Positions 44,010 through 53,383 of a stretch of 64,000 bases of DNA are shown here, in pieces (position 1 is the stretch's first letter; each line of letters opens with the position of its first letter). A program made the position numbers and the translations under genes. The stretch is from Ga0077555 sp963741565 (GTDB taxonomy: Bacteria > Pseudomonadota > Alphaproteobacteria > Rhizobiales > Hyphomicrobiaceae). The DNA lies in contig CAVUIK010000005.1 of NCBI GenBank assembly GCA_963741565.1, positions 1 to 64,000 of the forward strand, given 5' to 3'. Under the pieces are notes generated by a model. The model searched no databases. It saw only the letters and a program-made list of their open reading frames with translations, and was not told where the DNA came from.

Positions 44010-44510
44010 GGCATGCGTCTCCCTGAGCATGAGAAAACGCTGACCACGAGCATGGCGCGCCCGTGATCGAAAGAACCCGCAAGCGGGCGGCCGGACGCGC
44101 GAATCACCGGAAGATGGACTGGATCATGCGCAGGCGCCGGCGCGAGGCCAAGCGTCTTCTTCCGCCTATCGAAAAGTCGCGGGAACGCGGTGCCTGGCGG
44201 TGACTATGCCAGGCGCGCCGCTGTCCGATGTGCTCCGAACGCGCCGGATTGTGGCGAAGCCGTGATCATCGCCCAATTCAGGTCACGATGGTCGGGCTCA
44301 CTCTATAATCGAGCTAGACGGGCTCCCAAAATGCGATCGACCCATCTACTGGGTGCCAAAACTGCGGCAGTCGCGCTGTCCGCAATCAACGGGCTTGCGC
44401 CAATGGCTGCGAATTGGTCTTCATTCTGCCTTAGCGTTAACGGCCAGTTAACCGGTCCCCGTCATGCTTGCGAGGAAGAAACCGCGCGTCTCATGGCGGG
44501 AGTTAGTCGA
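44010..44510. promoter_or_regulatory. Divergent intergenic region
   Basis: About 500 bases with no supported gene, between the divergent ATPase cassette and the CAP lipoprotein. It must carry both promoters. A hairpin GCCTGGC...GCCAGGC lies at 44192-44214. The open frame running into the lipoprotein gene from 44190 has no similarity and no ribosome site, so it is not counted as coding. Confidence 0.4.
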
Positions 44511-45203
44511 ATGTCTCGCGTACTCGTACCAGCCGCACTCGCCGTGCTCATCACGGGGTGCAGCCTCAATTCAAAACCGTTGTCGTCGAGCCTCGGCGAC
44601 CAGGGCACGGACACCGCTTCGATCGCGGGGGAGGCCCGCAAGCCACGGCAGGCGGCACTTGGCGGTGAGCCCGTGATGCGTGGCACAGCCAGCAAATCCG
44701 ACGCGGCGCCGGCAGCTGGCCAGAAACTCGCCAAGCTCGACCAGGCGCCGACCGGAGCCTTTGACAAGGCGCCAGCCGGGGCGCTCGCGGATCGCGACTA
44801 CAGCTCGACCAAGTTGAGTGCCGAGATGGCCCGCGATCTCATCAATCAGTATCGCAAGCAGAGTGGCCTCAAGCCGCTGCAACTCAACGCTGAATTGACC
44901 ACAGCCGCCAAGAACCACTCGCGCGATCTGGCCAAGTGGGACCGCATCTCGCATTTCGGCTCCGACGGATCGAACCCATGGGATCGGGTGAAGCGGTCCG
45001 GCTACAATGCCAAGCTGGCGGCGGAGAACGTCGGCACCGGTCAGGTGACGATCGACGAGGTCTTCAAGGGTTGGAAGGAAAGCCCCGGGCATAACAAGAA
45101 CCTGCTGCTGGCGGATGCCGAGCACATGGGGATTGCCCTGGTCCAGGACCCCAAGACTGAGTTCAAGACGTTCTGGACGCTGGTTCTCGGCTCGCCGCTC
45201 TAG
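44511..45203 (+). CDS. CAP (SCP-like) domain lipoprotein
   Basis: A 230-residue protein. The start at 44511 is chosen because it gives a lipoprotein signal, SRVLVPAALAVLITGCSLNS, with the lipobox LITGC, and GGCGGGAG lies upstream. After a low-complexity Ala/Pro/Lys linker, residues ~100-230 form a CAP domain: MARDLINQYRKQSGLKPLQL, NHSRDLAKWDRISHFGSDGS, NPWDRVKRSGY, AENVGTG and SPGHNKNLLLADAEHMGIAL. This is the bacterial envelope form of the CAP superfamily, of uncertain activity. Confidence 0.9.
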   Translation: MSRVLVPAALAVLITGCSLNSKPLSSSLGDQGTDTASIAGEARKPRQAALGGEPVMRGTASKSDAAPAAGQKLAKLDQAPTGAFDKAPAGALADRDYSSTKLSAEMARDLINQYRKQSGLKPLQLNAELTTAAKNHSRDLAKWDRISHFGSDGSNPWDRVKRSGYNAKLAAENVGTGQVTIDEVFKGWKESPGHNKNLLLADAEHMGIALVQDPKTEFKTFWTLVLGSPL

Positions 45204-45295
45204 CGTCAGTTCAACCAATCAACGTTCGAACTTTGCGAGAGTTATGAGCGTTGCCGGCCGCCACTGGCATTGGCAGCACCCGACTGTGTCACCGG

Positions 45296-45892
45296 TCAGT
45301 GCAGCGAGTGGCTGCGAAGTGGCCAGCCCCACAATGGGTTGGCGGCCTGACGCGCCGGCGAGAACGGGGCGATAGCCGCAGCCGCGTGGCCACTGGCAGT
45401 CCGGAAGCTTGATGCCATTTGTTCGCCGAGGGACATCGGTTGTTGCCAAGCTGACAGGGCGCGCGGCATCAGGGCTGTCGCAGCCATCATCCAAGGCAGC
45501 ATCAGGGCCGGGTTGGGCATGAACGGGTTCGGCATAAACGGTGATGCCAGAGGCTGCATCGGGAACATCGGCATCTGCCAAGCCGGAATTGAGGAAGCGA
45601 ACGGGAACGGCATCGGCCATGCCGACCGCTGAGCTTGGAATGGCCAGCTCCAGAATGCGGTCATGGCTGTCGGTGCCATTGGTTTGAACCAGGGCGCTGT
45701 GAACCACGGGGTCATCGGAGCGGTCGGGACAGAGAAGAGTTCCCGTTGCGTCGTTGTGCCGGTCGTTGCGGAGACGGTCTGCGCCAACTGCTGGCCCATC
45801 GCCGTGTAGCTATCAATCAGGGCCCGTGTACCAACCTGCGCCGCTTCGAGCCAGCATTTAGCGAACGTCGTCTGCAACTCGAACATGTTCAT
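45296..45892 (-). CDS. Phasin-like, Met/Pro/Trp-rich protein
   Basis: About 198 residues. The N-terminal helix (FELQTTFAKCWLEAAQVGTR, then ALIDSYTAMGQQLAQTV) resembles the amphipathic start of phasins, which coat PHB granules; the middle is unusual, dominated by Met, Pro, Trp, Phe and Ala (PWFTAPWFKPMAPTAMTAFW; PFMPNPFMPNPALMLPW). The start at 45892 has GGAG upstream; ATGs at 45904 and 45886 are alternatives. PHB genes lie 4.5 kb downstream. Phasin identity is an inference from shape, not from a firm family match. Confidence 0.55.
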   Translation of the reverse strand: MNMFELQTTFAKCWLEAAQVGTRALIDSYTAMGQQLAQTVSATTGTTTQRELFSVPTAPMTPWFTAPWFKPMAPTAMTAFWSWPFQAQRSAWPMPFPFASSIPAWQMPMFPMQPLASPFMPNPFMPNPALMLPWMMAATALMPRALSAWQQPMSLGEQMASSFRTASGHAAAAIAPFSPARQAANPLWGWPLRSHSLH

Positions 45893-45933
45893 CACAATCT
45901 CCATCCGGCCGGACCGGTTTGGAGATTATAACA

Positions 45934-45956
45934 GAATTGTTGCAACGCACAATTAA
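45934..45956. promoter_or_regulatory. Possible operator upstream of the phasin-like gene
   Basis: TTGTTGCAACGCACAA, an imperfect inverted repeat (TTGT...ACAA) with TGC-type core, lies about 45-60 bases upstream of the start. PhaR-type repressors in Alphaproteobacteria bind TGC/GCA-rich dyads near phasin genes, and phaR is in this window. A related TTGTTGCAAC occurs near 30262. Weak, pattern-based suggestion. Confidence 0.25.
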
Positions 45957-45986
45957 ATTTCCGCGCAGCACGCGATCAACTGTCGC

Positions 45987-46505
45987 TCAGGCCTTGCGGG
46001 TGCCACCCGTGGTTGGCACCGAATTCCGTTGCGTTCCCGACCGGGCCGATTCATGCCCATAAACGCCGCGATCGTGCAGACCGTCGCCGCCAGCCGAGCG
46101 TCCGGCGAACAACCAGTAGAACAGGCCGGCCATGAAGCCCGAGGTCAAAAACGCGGTCAGGGCGTAGTTGTTCACGATCGACGGCTGCCCCGGCAGTTCG
46201 ATCGAGTGCTGCGCCAGGAAGCCGACGAGGGCAATGGCGATGCCAATCAACGCGTAATAGGTCCAGCTGCTGATCCGCCGCCACTCGCCAATCGCCGCGG
46301 CGACTAAGGCAAAAGGCGCCGAGAACAACGCGCTTTGGGCAGCCACGCCAAGGCTCAGATCCATGGCGCGCGACATCCGGTCCGAGGCGACGTCGGCCGG
46401 CAGCGATGCGAGTTCCGCCGGCGTGAATACAAACAGCACTTTCGTGATCCCCGCCGCCAAGCAAGCGATTGCGAAGCCCAGCAGCACCTTCAATAGCCGT
46501 CCCAT
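45987..46505 (-). CDS. Membrane protein, paralogue of the upstream gene
   Basis: A 172-residue protein with four predicted membrane segments (VLLGFAIACLAAGITKVLFV; ALFSAPFALVAAAIGEW; YYALIGIAIALVGFLAQHS; LTAFLTSGFMAGLFYWLFAG) and a polar C-terminal tail. It shares layout and motifs with the gene at 46597-47025: a first-loop Glu/Asp-rich segment, 'RI(S)S(W/C)TYY' and the final 'GF(M/A)(A/G)GLFYW.FAGR'. They are tandem duplicates of an unknown family. Confidence 0.65.
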   Translation of the reverse strand: MGRLLKVLLGFAIACLAAGITKVLFVFTPAELASLPADVASDRMSRAMDLSLGVAAQSALFSAPFALVAAAIGEWRRISSWTYYALIGIAIALVGFLAQHSIELPGQPSIVNNYALTAFLTSGFMAGLFYWLFAGRSAGGDGLHDRGVYGHESARSGTQRNSVPTTGGTRKA

Positions 46506-46596
46506 GGTCGCCTCGTTCGCTGTAGTTACGATTCTGAATTAAACTAAACACCCTATGCTCTGTGATTCAAGATGAAATTGGCCTCCTGAATTTGGC

Positions 46597-47025
46597 TCAA
46601 GCCCGGCGGCCGGCCAGCATCCAGTAGACAAGTCCACCTGCAAATCCAGCTGTAGCAAACACTTGCCACACTTGGCCGACGGCCGCTATGCCTTCGCCCA
46701 GGGATCCGGATCGGGCCAGAAGCGGCAGGGCTGCCAGGGCAATCCCGCCACCGAGGACATAGTACGTGCAGGATCGGATCCGCGCCACCTCTCCGGCAAT
46801 CACCAGCAAGACCGCTGGCGCCAGGGTCATCACGGAGGCCAATCCGTAGGTCCCGGCCACGATCTCGAACAGGTGCCGCCAAGCGCCAAAGTCGGCCTCG
46901 CGGCCATGCGCCGCTTGCGTCACCCGCTCCATGCCGATGACCACCAGAACCAGCGCGGCAGCGGCGGCGCCGAGCAGGAAGGCCAGCGGTACGACAATTA
47001 GCCGGCCGAATGTCCGCGCGACCAC
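46597..47025 (-). CDS. Membrane protein, four transmembrane segments
   Basis: A 142-residue protein, paralogue of 45987-46505: LIVVPLAFLLGAAAAALVLV, then YGLASVMTLAPAVLLVIAGE, RIRSCTYYVLGGGIALAALP and FATAGFAGGLVYWMLAGRRA. It starts four bases after the rlmN stop, so it is probably translated from the rlmN transcript. Function unknown. Confidence 0.65.
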   Translation of the reverse strand: MVARTFGRLIVVPLAFLLGAAAAALVLVVIGMERVTQAAHGREADFGAWRHLFEIVAGTYGLASVMTLAPAVLLVIAGEVARIRSCTYYVLGGGIALAALPLLARSGSLGEGIAAVGQVWQVFATAGFAGGLVYWMLAGRRA

Positions 47026-47028
47026 GAC

Positions 47029-48237
47029 CTAAACCTCGGGGTCGCCGTCGGCGCGGGCCGGCGCGCGCTCGCTGGCCCGCAGCTTGACGCTTTCCGATCG
47101 CAGCTGGCCGCAAGCGGCGAGAATGTCGCGGCCGCGCGGCGTGCGGACAGGGCTGGCGTATCCGGCCTTGTTGACGACATCGGCGAAGCGTTCAATGTCC
47201 TCCCACGCCGAGCACTCATAGCGGGTGCCGGGCCAAGGGTTGAACGGGATCAGGTTGATTTTCGCGGGAATACCGGCAAGCAATTTCACCAAGGCGCGGG
47301 CATCAGCGAGGCTGTCGTTGACGCCCTTCAGCATCACGTATTCGAAGGTTATGCGGCGGGCATTCGACAGACCGGGATAGTCGCGGCAGGCCTGCAGCAG
47401 TTCGGCGATCGGGTGCTTCCGGTTGATCGGCACCAGCTCGTTGCGAAGTTCGTCGCGAACCGCATGCAGCGAGATGGCGAGCATTGTGCCGGCTTCGGCG
47501 CCCCACCGCGGGATCTCCGGCACGACGCCCGATGTCGACAGCGTGATCCGGCGCTTCGAAAACGCCAAGCCGTCGCCGTCGGCCGCCACCTCCATGGCCG
47601 CGCGCACATTGTCGAAATTGTAGAGCGGTTCACCCATTCCCATCAGCACGATGTTGGTGATCTTGCGCTCGCTGCGCGGCAGCAGACCGTCGTCGATGGG
47701 CGGTGTGGCGCCGGGCCAATCGCCGATCCGATCGCGGGCTAGCAGGATCTGGCCGACAATCTCTTCTGGCTCGAGGTTGCGCACGAGGCGCTGGGTGCCG
47801 GTGTGGCAGAACGAGCAGGTCAAAGTGCAACCGACCTGCGAGGAGATGCACAGCGTGCCGCGGTCGATTTCCGGGATATAGACCGTCTCGATCTCGGGGG
47901 CCTTCGCCTCATGGCCGCGACGCGGCAGGCGCAGCAGCCATTTGCGGGTTCCGTCGACCGAGATCTGCTCGGAGACGATCTCTGGCCGGTTGAGGGTATA
48001 GGCTGCGGTCAGCCGGCCGCGCAGCTCCTTCGAGACGTCCGACATGGCGTCGAAACTCGAGACCCCATGCGCATAGAGCCACTTGCAGAGCTGTTCAATG
48101 CGCATCCGCAATTGTTTCTCTGGCACACCGATGGCAAGCAAAGCCTCCCGCAGACCGTCGTCGCCGCGGCCGGCAAGCGTCGGTTTGGCGGGAGCCGGAG
48201 CCAAGCGTTCGGGCGTAGTATCGAGGACGGCGACCAT
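47029..48237 (-). CDS. rlmN: Dual-specificity rRNA/tRNA adenine-C2 methyltransferase (radical SAM)
   Basis: Methylates A2503 of 23S rRNA and A37 of some tRNAs. The 402-residue product has the radical SAM cluster cysteines in CTLTCSFC, LMGMGEPLYNFDNVRAAMEV as the SAM motif, TLSTSGVVPEIPRWGAEAG, LAISLHAVRDELRNELVPIN, and the C-terminal catalytic cysteine region RTPRGRDILAACGQL. Length and order fit RlmN. A short basic C-terminal extension follows. Confidence 0.96.
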   Translation of the reverse strand: MVAVLDTTPERLAPAPAKPTLAGRGDDGLREALLAIGVPEKQLRMRIEQLCKWLYAHGVSSFDAMSDVSKELRGRLTAAYTLNRPEIVSEQISVDGTRKWLLRLPRRGHEAKAPEIETVYIPEIDRGTLCISSQVGCTLTCSFCHTGTQRLVRNLEPEEIVGQILLARDRIGDWPGATPPIDDGLLPRSERKITNIVLMGMGEPLYNFDNVRAAMEVAADGDGLAFSKRRITLSTSGVVPEIPRWGAEAGTMLAISLHAVRDELRNELVPINRKHPIAELLQACRDYPGLSNARRITFEYVMLKGVNDSLADARALVKLLAGIPAKINLIPFNPWPGTRYECSAWEDIERFADVVNKAGYASPVRTPRGRDILAACGQLRSESVKLRASERAPARADGDPEV

Positions 48238-48399
48238 CGGCGTTCCAATTCATGACGATTGAAACCGTATGTAGCGCCGAACCTGCCGCACGCAAAGGCT
48301 TCATGCGAAGGTGTTTGGTGCCGGGTAGCGCGTCGCGCCGCGAGACTTTTTCGGCCGGGCCCATTACGTTGCGCCGTCCAGCAGCCACCGAAATCGTTA

Positions 48400-50124
48400 A
48401 TGAGCCGCTTATCCCCCGATCACTCGCCGCTCGGCCCCGTGCATGGTCTGCTCAGCCTGCCTGGGCGGCTGGCCGTGTGGCGCCAGCGTCGGCGCGCCTC
48501 GCCCGCTTGGACGGTTGCGGTTGCGGCCATCATTGCAGCGATGCTGGTTCCAGTGGCGACCGTCCTGGTCCTGGCGTTTGCGCCGTCAGAGGGCATGTGG
48601 CGGCATTTGCTCAGCACGGTGCTGCCCGCGTCGCTGGCCGAGACCAGCATTCTGATGATCGGCGTTGGCCTGCTGACCCTGGTGATGGGCACGGCATCGG
48701 CCTGGATCGTCACCATGTACCGATTTCCGGGGCGGGTCTGGATCGATCGCATGCTGGTCCTGCCGCTGGCCATCCCGACCTACATCGTGGCCTATGCATG
48801 GGTGGATCTGCTTGACTTCGCCGGTCCCGTGCAAGGCGCTCTACGGCACCTGTTCGGCTGGCGGACTTTCAACGACTACTGGTTCCCCGAGGTGCGTTCG
48901 ATCACCGGTGCGATCTTCGTGCTGTCGAGCGTGCTCTACCCCTATGTTTATCTGTCGGCGCGGGCGAGCTTCGTGCAGCAATCGGTGTGCGCGCTGGAAG
49001 TAGCCCGGACGCTGGGACGGACGCCCTTCGGTGCATTTCTCTCGGTGGCGCTGCCGCTGGCGCGCCCGGCGTTGGCGGCGGGCGTGGCTCTCGTGTTGAT
49101 GGAAACGCTGAATGATCTTGGTGCCGTGCAGTATCTGGGCGTTCGGACCCTGTCGGCCTCGATCTACGCCACGTGGCTGCAGCGATCGAGCGTTTCAGGT
49201 GCGGCGCAGATCGCGGTCGTCGCCCTGGTGCTGGTCGCTGCCCTGTTCACCGTCGAGCGCATGGCGCGAGGTGGTAGCCAGTTTCATCATACGACGGGCC
49301 GGTATCGCTCCATTCCATTCGCGGATCTCGAGGGTTGGCGGCGGATCGCGGCGATTGCCATCTGCGGAGCACCGGTGGTGGCCGGATTCGTGGTGCCTGT
49401 TGCCGTCATTGCCTTCAATGCGTTTCGACATGCCGGCGACGCCTTTGCGATTGGTTTTTGGAAAGCCGCCGGCAACAGCGTGCTGCTGGCCGCGATTGCA
49501 GCGGTCACCGCCGTGCTGCTGGGCCTCGTGCTGGCCTATGCGCGTCGTGTCGCCGCCAACGGCTTCACGCGCCCCGCCGTGCGGCTGGCTGGCCTTGGCT
49601 ATGCGCTGCCGGGAACGGTGCTCGCGCTTGGTTTGATGATCCCATTGGCCGCGCTTGACAATCGCGTCGATGGACTGGCCCGGTCGATGTTCGGGATCTC
49701 CACGGGGCTGCTGCTCTCGGGCACGGTGTTGGCGCTCGTGCTCGCCTACACCGTTCGATTTCTGGCAGTCGCGCTGGGCACGGTGGAAGCTGGCCTCGAA
49801 CGGATTTCGCCCAATCTTGATGCGGCGGCACGGACGCTCGGCGAGACGTCGTTTTCGGCCCTGAGGCGAGTGCATTTCCCGCTGTTGATGCCCGCGCTCG
49901 GCACGGCTGGGCTTCTGGTGTTCGTTGATGCGATGAAGGAGCTGCCAGCGACGCTGCTTCTGCGGCCGTTCAACTTCGACACGTTGGCCACGCATGTCTA
50001 TACGCTGGCCTCGCTCGAGCAGACGGAAGCGGCCGGTGTTGGCGCGTTGGCGATCGTGCTGGTTGGCTTGGTGCCGGTCTTGCTGCTGCACAAGGCCGTC
50101 GCCGGCGGCCGCGCAGGGCAGTGA
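48400..50124 (+). CDS. Iron(III)-type ABC transporter permease (FbpB-like)
   Basis: A 574-residue fused double permease with about 12 membrane segments and two EAA-type loops that contact the ATPase: ALEVARTLGRTPFGAFLSVA and LDAAARTLGETSFSALRRVH. It resembles FbpB/SfuB permeases that import Fe(III) delivered by a periplasmic protein. The start at 48400 is chosen over 48259 because the extra 47 residues have no similarity. No binding protein or ATPase gene is adjacent, so it is an orphan component here. Divergent from rlmN. Confidence 0.88.
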   Translation: MSRLSPDHSPLGPVHGLLSLPGRLAVWRQRRRASPAWTVAVAAIIAAMLVPVATVLVLAFAPSEGMWRHLLSTVLPASLAETSILMIGVGLLTLVMGTASAWIVTMYRFPGRVWIDRMLVLPLAIPTYIVAYAWVDLLDFAGPVQGALRHLFGWRTFNDYWFPEVRSITGAIFVLSSVLYPYVYLSARASFVQQSVCALEVARTLGRTPFGAFLSVALPLARPALAAGVALVLMETLNDLGAVQYLGVRTLSASIYATWLQRSSVSGAAQIAVVALVLVAALFTVERMARGGSQFHHTTGRYRSIPFADLEGWRRIAAIAICGAPVVAGFVVPVAVIAFNAFRHAGDAFAIGFWKAAGNSVLLAAIAAVTAVLLGLVLAYARRVAANGFTRPAVRLAGLGYALPGTVLALGLMIPLAALDNRVDGLARSMFGISTGLLLSGTVLALVLAYTVRFLAVALGTVEAGLERISPNLDAAARTLGETSFSALRRVHFPLLMPALGTAGLLVFVDAMKELPATLLLRPFNFDTLATHVYTLASLEQTEAAGVGALAIVLVGLVPVLLLHKAVAGGRAGQ

Positions 50125-50159
50125 CGCCATGCGTTCCTGCGTGATTGACCCACTGGACC

Positions 50160-50888
50160 CTAGGTCGCCATGTACTGCCCGCCATTGGCGTCAAGGCAGG
50201 CGCCGTTGATGAATCCGGCGTCATCCGACGCCAGGAACACGACGCAGCGTGCCACTTCATCCGGCGTTCCCAATCGGCCAACAGGAATGAGAGGCAGGAT
50301 TTTTGTCTCCAGCACGTCCTTCGGCACCGCCGCAACCATCTCGGTATTGATGTAGCCCGGCGCAATTACGTTGCAGGTTATGCCCTTGGCGGCGCCTTCG
50401 AGGGCCACGGACTTGCTGAACCCCAGCAGCCCGGCTTTAGCCGCGGCATAGTTGGCCTGACCGAATTGGCCCTTGCGACCGTTGATCGACGAGATCGAGA
50501 TAATGCGGCCAAAGCTCCGCGCCCGCATGCCGTCGATGACCAGTCGCGACATGTTGAAGACCGAGTCGAGGTTGGTGTGGATGACCTCGGCCCATTGCTG
50601 GTGCGTCATGCGATGCAGTGCCGCGTCACGCGTGATCCCAGCGTTGTTGACGAGCACGTCGATGGCGCCGAGATCGCGGGAGATCAGGGCGACGCCTTTC
50701 TCACAGGCCGCGTAATCGCCGACGTCGAACTTGTAGACGGGAATGCCGGTCTCGGCCTGGAACGCGTGCGCTGCTGAATCGTTGCCGGCATAGGTGGCGG
50801 CAACCCTGTAGCCCTTGCGCTTCATGGCGATGGAAATTGCCTCGCCGATACCCCGGGTTCCACCTGTGACGATTGCAACGCGGGCCAT
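50160..50888 (-). CDS. phaB: Acetoacetyl-CoA reductase
   Basis: NADPH-dependent SDR (242 residues) that makes (R)-3-hydroxybutyryl-CoA for PHB synthesis. MARVAIVTGGTRGIGEAISI is the cofactor motif, NNAGITRDAALHRMTHQQWA, SISSINGRKGQFGQANYAAA with the catalytic Ser and Tyr, and VAPGYINTEMV-type APGYINTEMVAAVPKDVLET are PhaB hallmarks. The start at 50888 matches the family. It follows phaA in the same direction, after a strong terminator hairpin. Confidence 0.95.
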   Translation of the reverse strand: MARVAIVTGGTRGIGEAISIAMKRKGYRVAATYAGNDSAAHAFQAETGIPVYKFDVGDYAACEKGVALISRDLGAIDVLVNNAGITRDAALHRMTHQQWAEVIHTNLDSVFNMSRLVIDGMRARSFGRIISISSINGRKGQFGQANYAAAKAGLLGFSKSVALEGAAKGITCNVIAPGYINTEMVAAVPKDVLETKILPLIPVGRLGTPDEVARCVVFLASDDAGFINGACLDANGGQYMAT

Positions 50889-51012
50889 AGACGCGGCCTC
50901 CCCCTTCGTCAATTCGATCCGATGTCCGAGCTATTCAAACCTAGCTGCCGCGACAGGTATTGACCAGGAACAACGGATCATCCGGCGGCTTGAGGCGTGC
51001 AGTGCAACATCA

Positions 51013-51051
51013 GAAAAAAGTAAGAGCGTCTGGCACGCCGCCAGACGCTCT
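51013..51051 (-). terminator. Rho-independent terminator after phaA
   Basis: On the minus strand AGAGCGTCTGGC, loop GGCGT, GCCAGACGCTCT is followed by TACTTTTTT: a perfect 12-bp stem with a good T run, 22 bases after the phaA stop. phaB lies about 125 bases further on and so probably has its own promoter or relies on readthrough. Confidence 0.88.
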
Positions 51052-51072
51052 CGTTTGCTCCGGAACGCGCCG

Positions 51073-52260
51073 TCAATCGCGCTCGACACACATGGCGACA
51101 CCCATGCCGCCGCCGATGCACAGCGTGGCCAGACCCTTCTTCGCGTTGCGCCGCTTCATTTCATAAAGCAGCGTCGTGAGAACGCGCGCGCCCGATGCAC
51201 CGATCGGGTGACCGATGGCGATTGCGCCGCCGTTGACGTTGACCTTGTCGGTATCCCAGCCGAGCCCCTTGTTCACCGCGCAAGCCTGCGCGGCGAAGGC
51301 CTCGTTGGCCTCGATCAGGTCGAGATCCTTGACGGTCCAGCCGGCTTTCTCCAGCGCCTTCTTCGACGCCGGGATCGGTCCGGTCCCCATGATCGACGGA
51401 TCGACGCCCGCGTGTGCCCACGAGACGATGCGCGCGAGCGGCTTGATGCCACGCTTCTTCGCCTCGGCGGCGGTCATCAGCACGACAGCTGCAGCGCCGT
51501 CGTTGATGCCGGAAGCGTTCGCCGCCGTCACCGAACCTTCCTTCGGGTCGAAGGCTGGGCGCAGCTTGGCCACGCTCTCGAGCGTGACGCCGTCCTTGAT
51601 GTACTCATCGTCGCTAACAATGACGTCACCTTTCCGGCCTTTGATGGTGACGGGCGCGATCTCATCCTTGAACTTGCCGGACTTCCGTGCAGCTTCGGCC
51701 TTGTTCTGCGAGGCGACCGCAAAGCGGTCCTGCTCGTCGCGAGTGATCTGCCATTGCCGCGCGACATTTTCGGCGGTATTGCCCATGTGATAGCCATTGA
51801 AGGCATCCCACAAGCCGTCCTTGATCATGGTGTCGATCATTTTCGCGTCGCCCATCTTCGTTCCTTCGCGAAGATACATGACGTGGGGAGCCTGGCTCAT
51901 GCTTTCCTGTCCGCCGGCGACGACGATGCTGGCGCCGTCCAGAATCTGCTGCGCTCCGAGAGCAACCGCGCGCAACCCTGAGCCGCAGAGCTGATTCATG
52001 CCCCAGGCAGGGGCGTCGACCGGAATGCCGGCGCCGATGGAAGCCTGCCGGGCCGGGTTCTGGCCGGCGCCGGCCGCCAGGATCTGCCCCATGATGACCT
52101 CGGAGACGTCGCCGGGCTCGACATTTGCCCGCTTCAAGGCCTCCTTGATCGCGACAATACCGAGTTCGTGTGCCGGTACGGCGGACAGCGAACCGTTGAA
52201 CGAGCCGACCGGCGTCCGGGCGGCGGCAGCAATCACGATGGTGGTTTGATCTGAACTCAT
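51073..52260 (-). CDS. phaA: Acetyl-CoA C-acetyltransferase (beta-ketothiolase)
   Basis: First step of PHB synthesis, condensing two acetyl-CoA. 395 residues. The active nucleophile Cys is in MNQLCGSGLRAVALGAQQIL, the catalytic His in VNVNGGAIAIGHPIGASGAR, and the second Cys in LCIGGGMGVAMCVERD. N-terminus IVIAAAARTPVGSFNGSLSA is typical. Divergent from phaR across about 250 bases. Confidence 0.96.
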   Translation of the reverse strand: MSSDQTTIVIAAAARTPVGSFNGSLSAVPAHELGIVAIKEALKRANVEPGDVSEVIMGQILAAGAGQNPARQASIGAGIPVDAPAWGMNQLCGSGLRAVALGAQQILDGASIVVAGGQESMSQAPHVMYLREGTKMGDAKMIDTMIKDGLWDAFNGYHMGNTAENVARQWQITRDEQDRFAVASQNKAEAARKSGKFKDEIAPVTIKGRKGDVIVSDDEYIKDGVTLESVAKLRPAFDPKEGSVTAANASGINDGAAAVVLMTAAEAKKRGIKPLARIVSWAHAGVDPSIMGTGPIPASKKALEKAGWTVKDLDLIEANEAFAAQACAVNKGLGWDTDKVNVNGGAIAIGHPIGASGARVLTTLLYEMKRRNAKKGLATLCIGGGMGVAMCVERD

Positions 52261-52512
52261 CTCGGTCTCCTGACGGGCTGTGCCGATTTGTTCGTATTGG
52301 GAATGGGGTTGGCCGCGGGACTGGCCGGCGCACCATTAACGACGCAGAAAGGACGCAGATGCAGCAAACTCTAGCAGTGCAACCGGTTAGACCGCAAATG
52401 CTGTGTGCCTCGCGCCTTTGAAACCGGGGTTTTCGAAGGGTGCGACACTCTTGTTCCCTGGCATTTGCGGGTGTGGTAGGATTTCGCACATGCGGAAGAA
52501 AAGGTTGGTACC

Positions 52513-53244
52513 ATGCTGAATACGACCGATAAGCCTGCGGACAAAAAAGATCCGGTCGTCATCAAGAAGTATGCAAACCGGCGTCTCTACAATACCGAGA
52601 CAAGCACGTACGTCACCCTGGAGGATCTGGCCGCCATGGTGCGGTCGGAACGCGACTTCGTCGTGTTCGACGCCAAGTCCGGCGACGACCTGACCCACTC
52701 TGTGCTCACTCAGATTATCGTCGAGCAGGAGAGCCGGGCGGGTACGCAGACCCTCCTACCGGTGCCCTTCCTGCGTCAGCTCATTCGCTTCTACGGCGAC
52801 ACGATGGAGCGCATGGTGCCGAGTTACCTGCAGGTTAGCCTTGATACGCTGACGCGGGAGCAGGACCGGTTCCGCAAGCAGTTCACCACGGCATTCACGC
52901 CCGCAGGAGCCTTCGAGGCCTACCAAGAGCAGGCTCGGAAAAATCTCGTCATGTTCGAACAGGCGATGACCATGTTCACGCCATTCGGCGCGAAAGGGCC
53001 TGGAATGGCAGGTTCGCCAGGCGCGCCGGGTTCGCCCGCGCCAGGAGCGGTCGGCCCGCGCACGCCCGAATCGTCGGAGGCACGAGCCGGTGCGGCAGCG
53101 CCGACACCCGTTGGACGCATCGAGCCGGTCAAGCCGGCAGCGGCTCCCCCGGCGCCGGCGACATCGAGCGAGCTTGCTGAGTTGAAGGCCCAGCTCGCTT
53201 CCATGCAGCAGAAAATTGAAAAACTGTCGGGTGGAAAATCCTGA
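52513..53244 (+). CDS. phaR: Polyhydroxyalkanoate synthesis repressor PhaR
   Basis: A 243-residue DNA- and PHB-binding regulator that represses phasin and PHB genes until granules appear. DPVVIKKYANRRLYNTETST and YVTLEDLAAMVRSERDFVVF form the N-terminal PHB/PHA-accumulation DNA-binding domain, followed by DLTHSVLTQIIVEQES. The C-terminal third is Pro/Ala/Gly-rich and ends in a helix (LAELKAQLASMQQKIEKL). Divergent from phaA, as in many Alphaproteobacteria. phaC is not in the window. Confidence 0.95.
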   Translation: MLNTTDKPADKKDPVVIKKYANRRLYNTETSTYVTLEDLAAMVRSERDFVVFDAKSGDDLTHSVLTQIIVEQESRAGTQTLLPVPFLRQLIRFYGDTMERMVPSYLQVSLDTLTREQDRFRKQFTTAFTPAGAFEAYQEQARKNLVMFEQAMTMFTPFGAKGPGMAGSPGAPGSPAPGAVGPRTPESSEARAGAAAPTPVGRIEPVKPAAAPPAPATSSELAELKAQLASMQQKIEKLSGGKS

Positions 53245-53383
53245 GGACTGACGTCCCAGGAAGCAAGAGACCCGCGCGCCGCGCAAGGCCGATCGCCGTC
53301 GCGTGCAGGCGACGTGCTGGCGTCGAGTGTGTACCAGTAGCCCGCTGCCGCCTCCCTCGAGTTGCGACACCAGGATCCGACGC

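Noticed and set aside
44190..44510. N-terminal extension of the CAP lipoprotein
   Set aside because: It would bury the clear lipoprotein signal (LITGC) more than 100 residues inside the protein.
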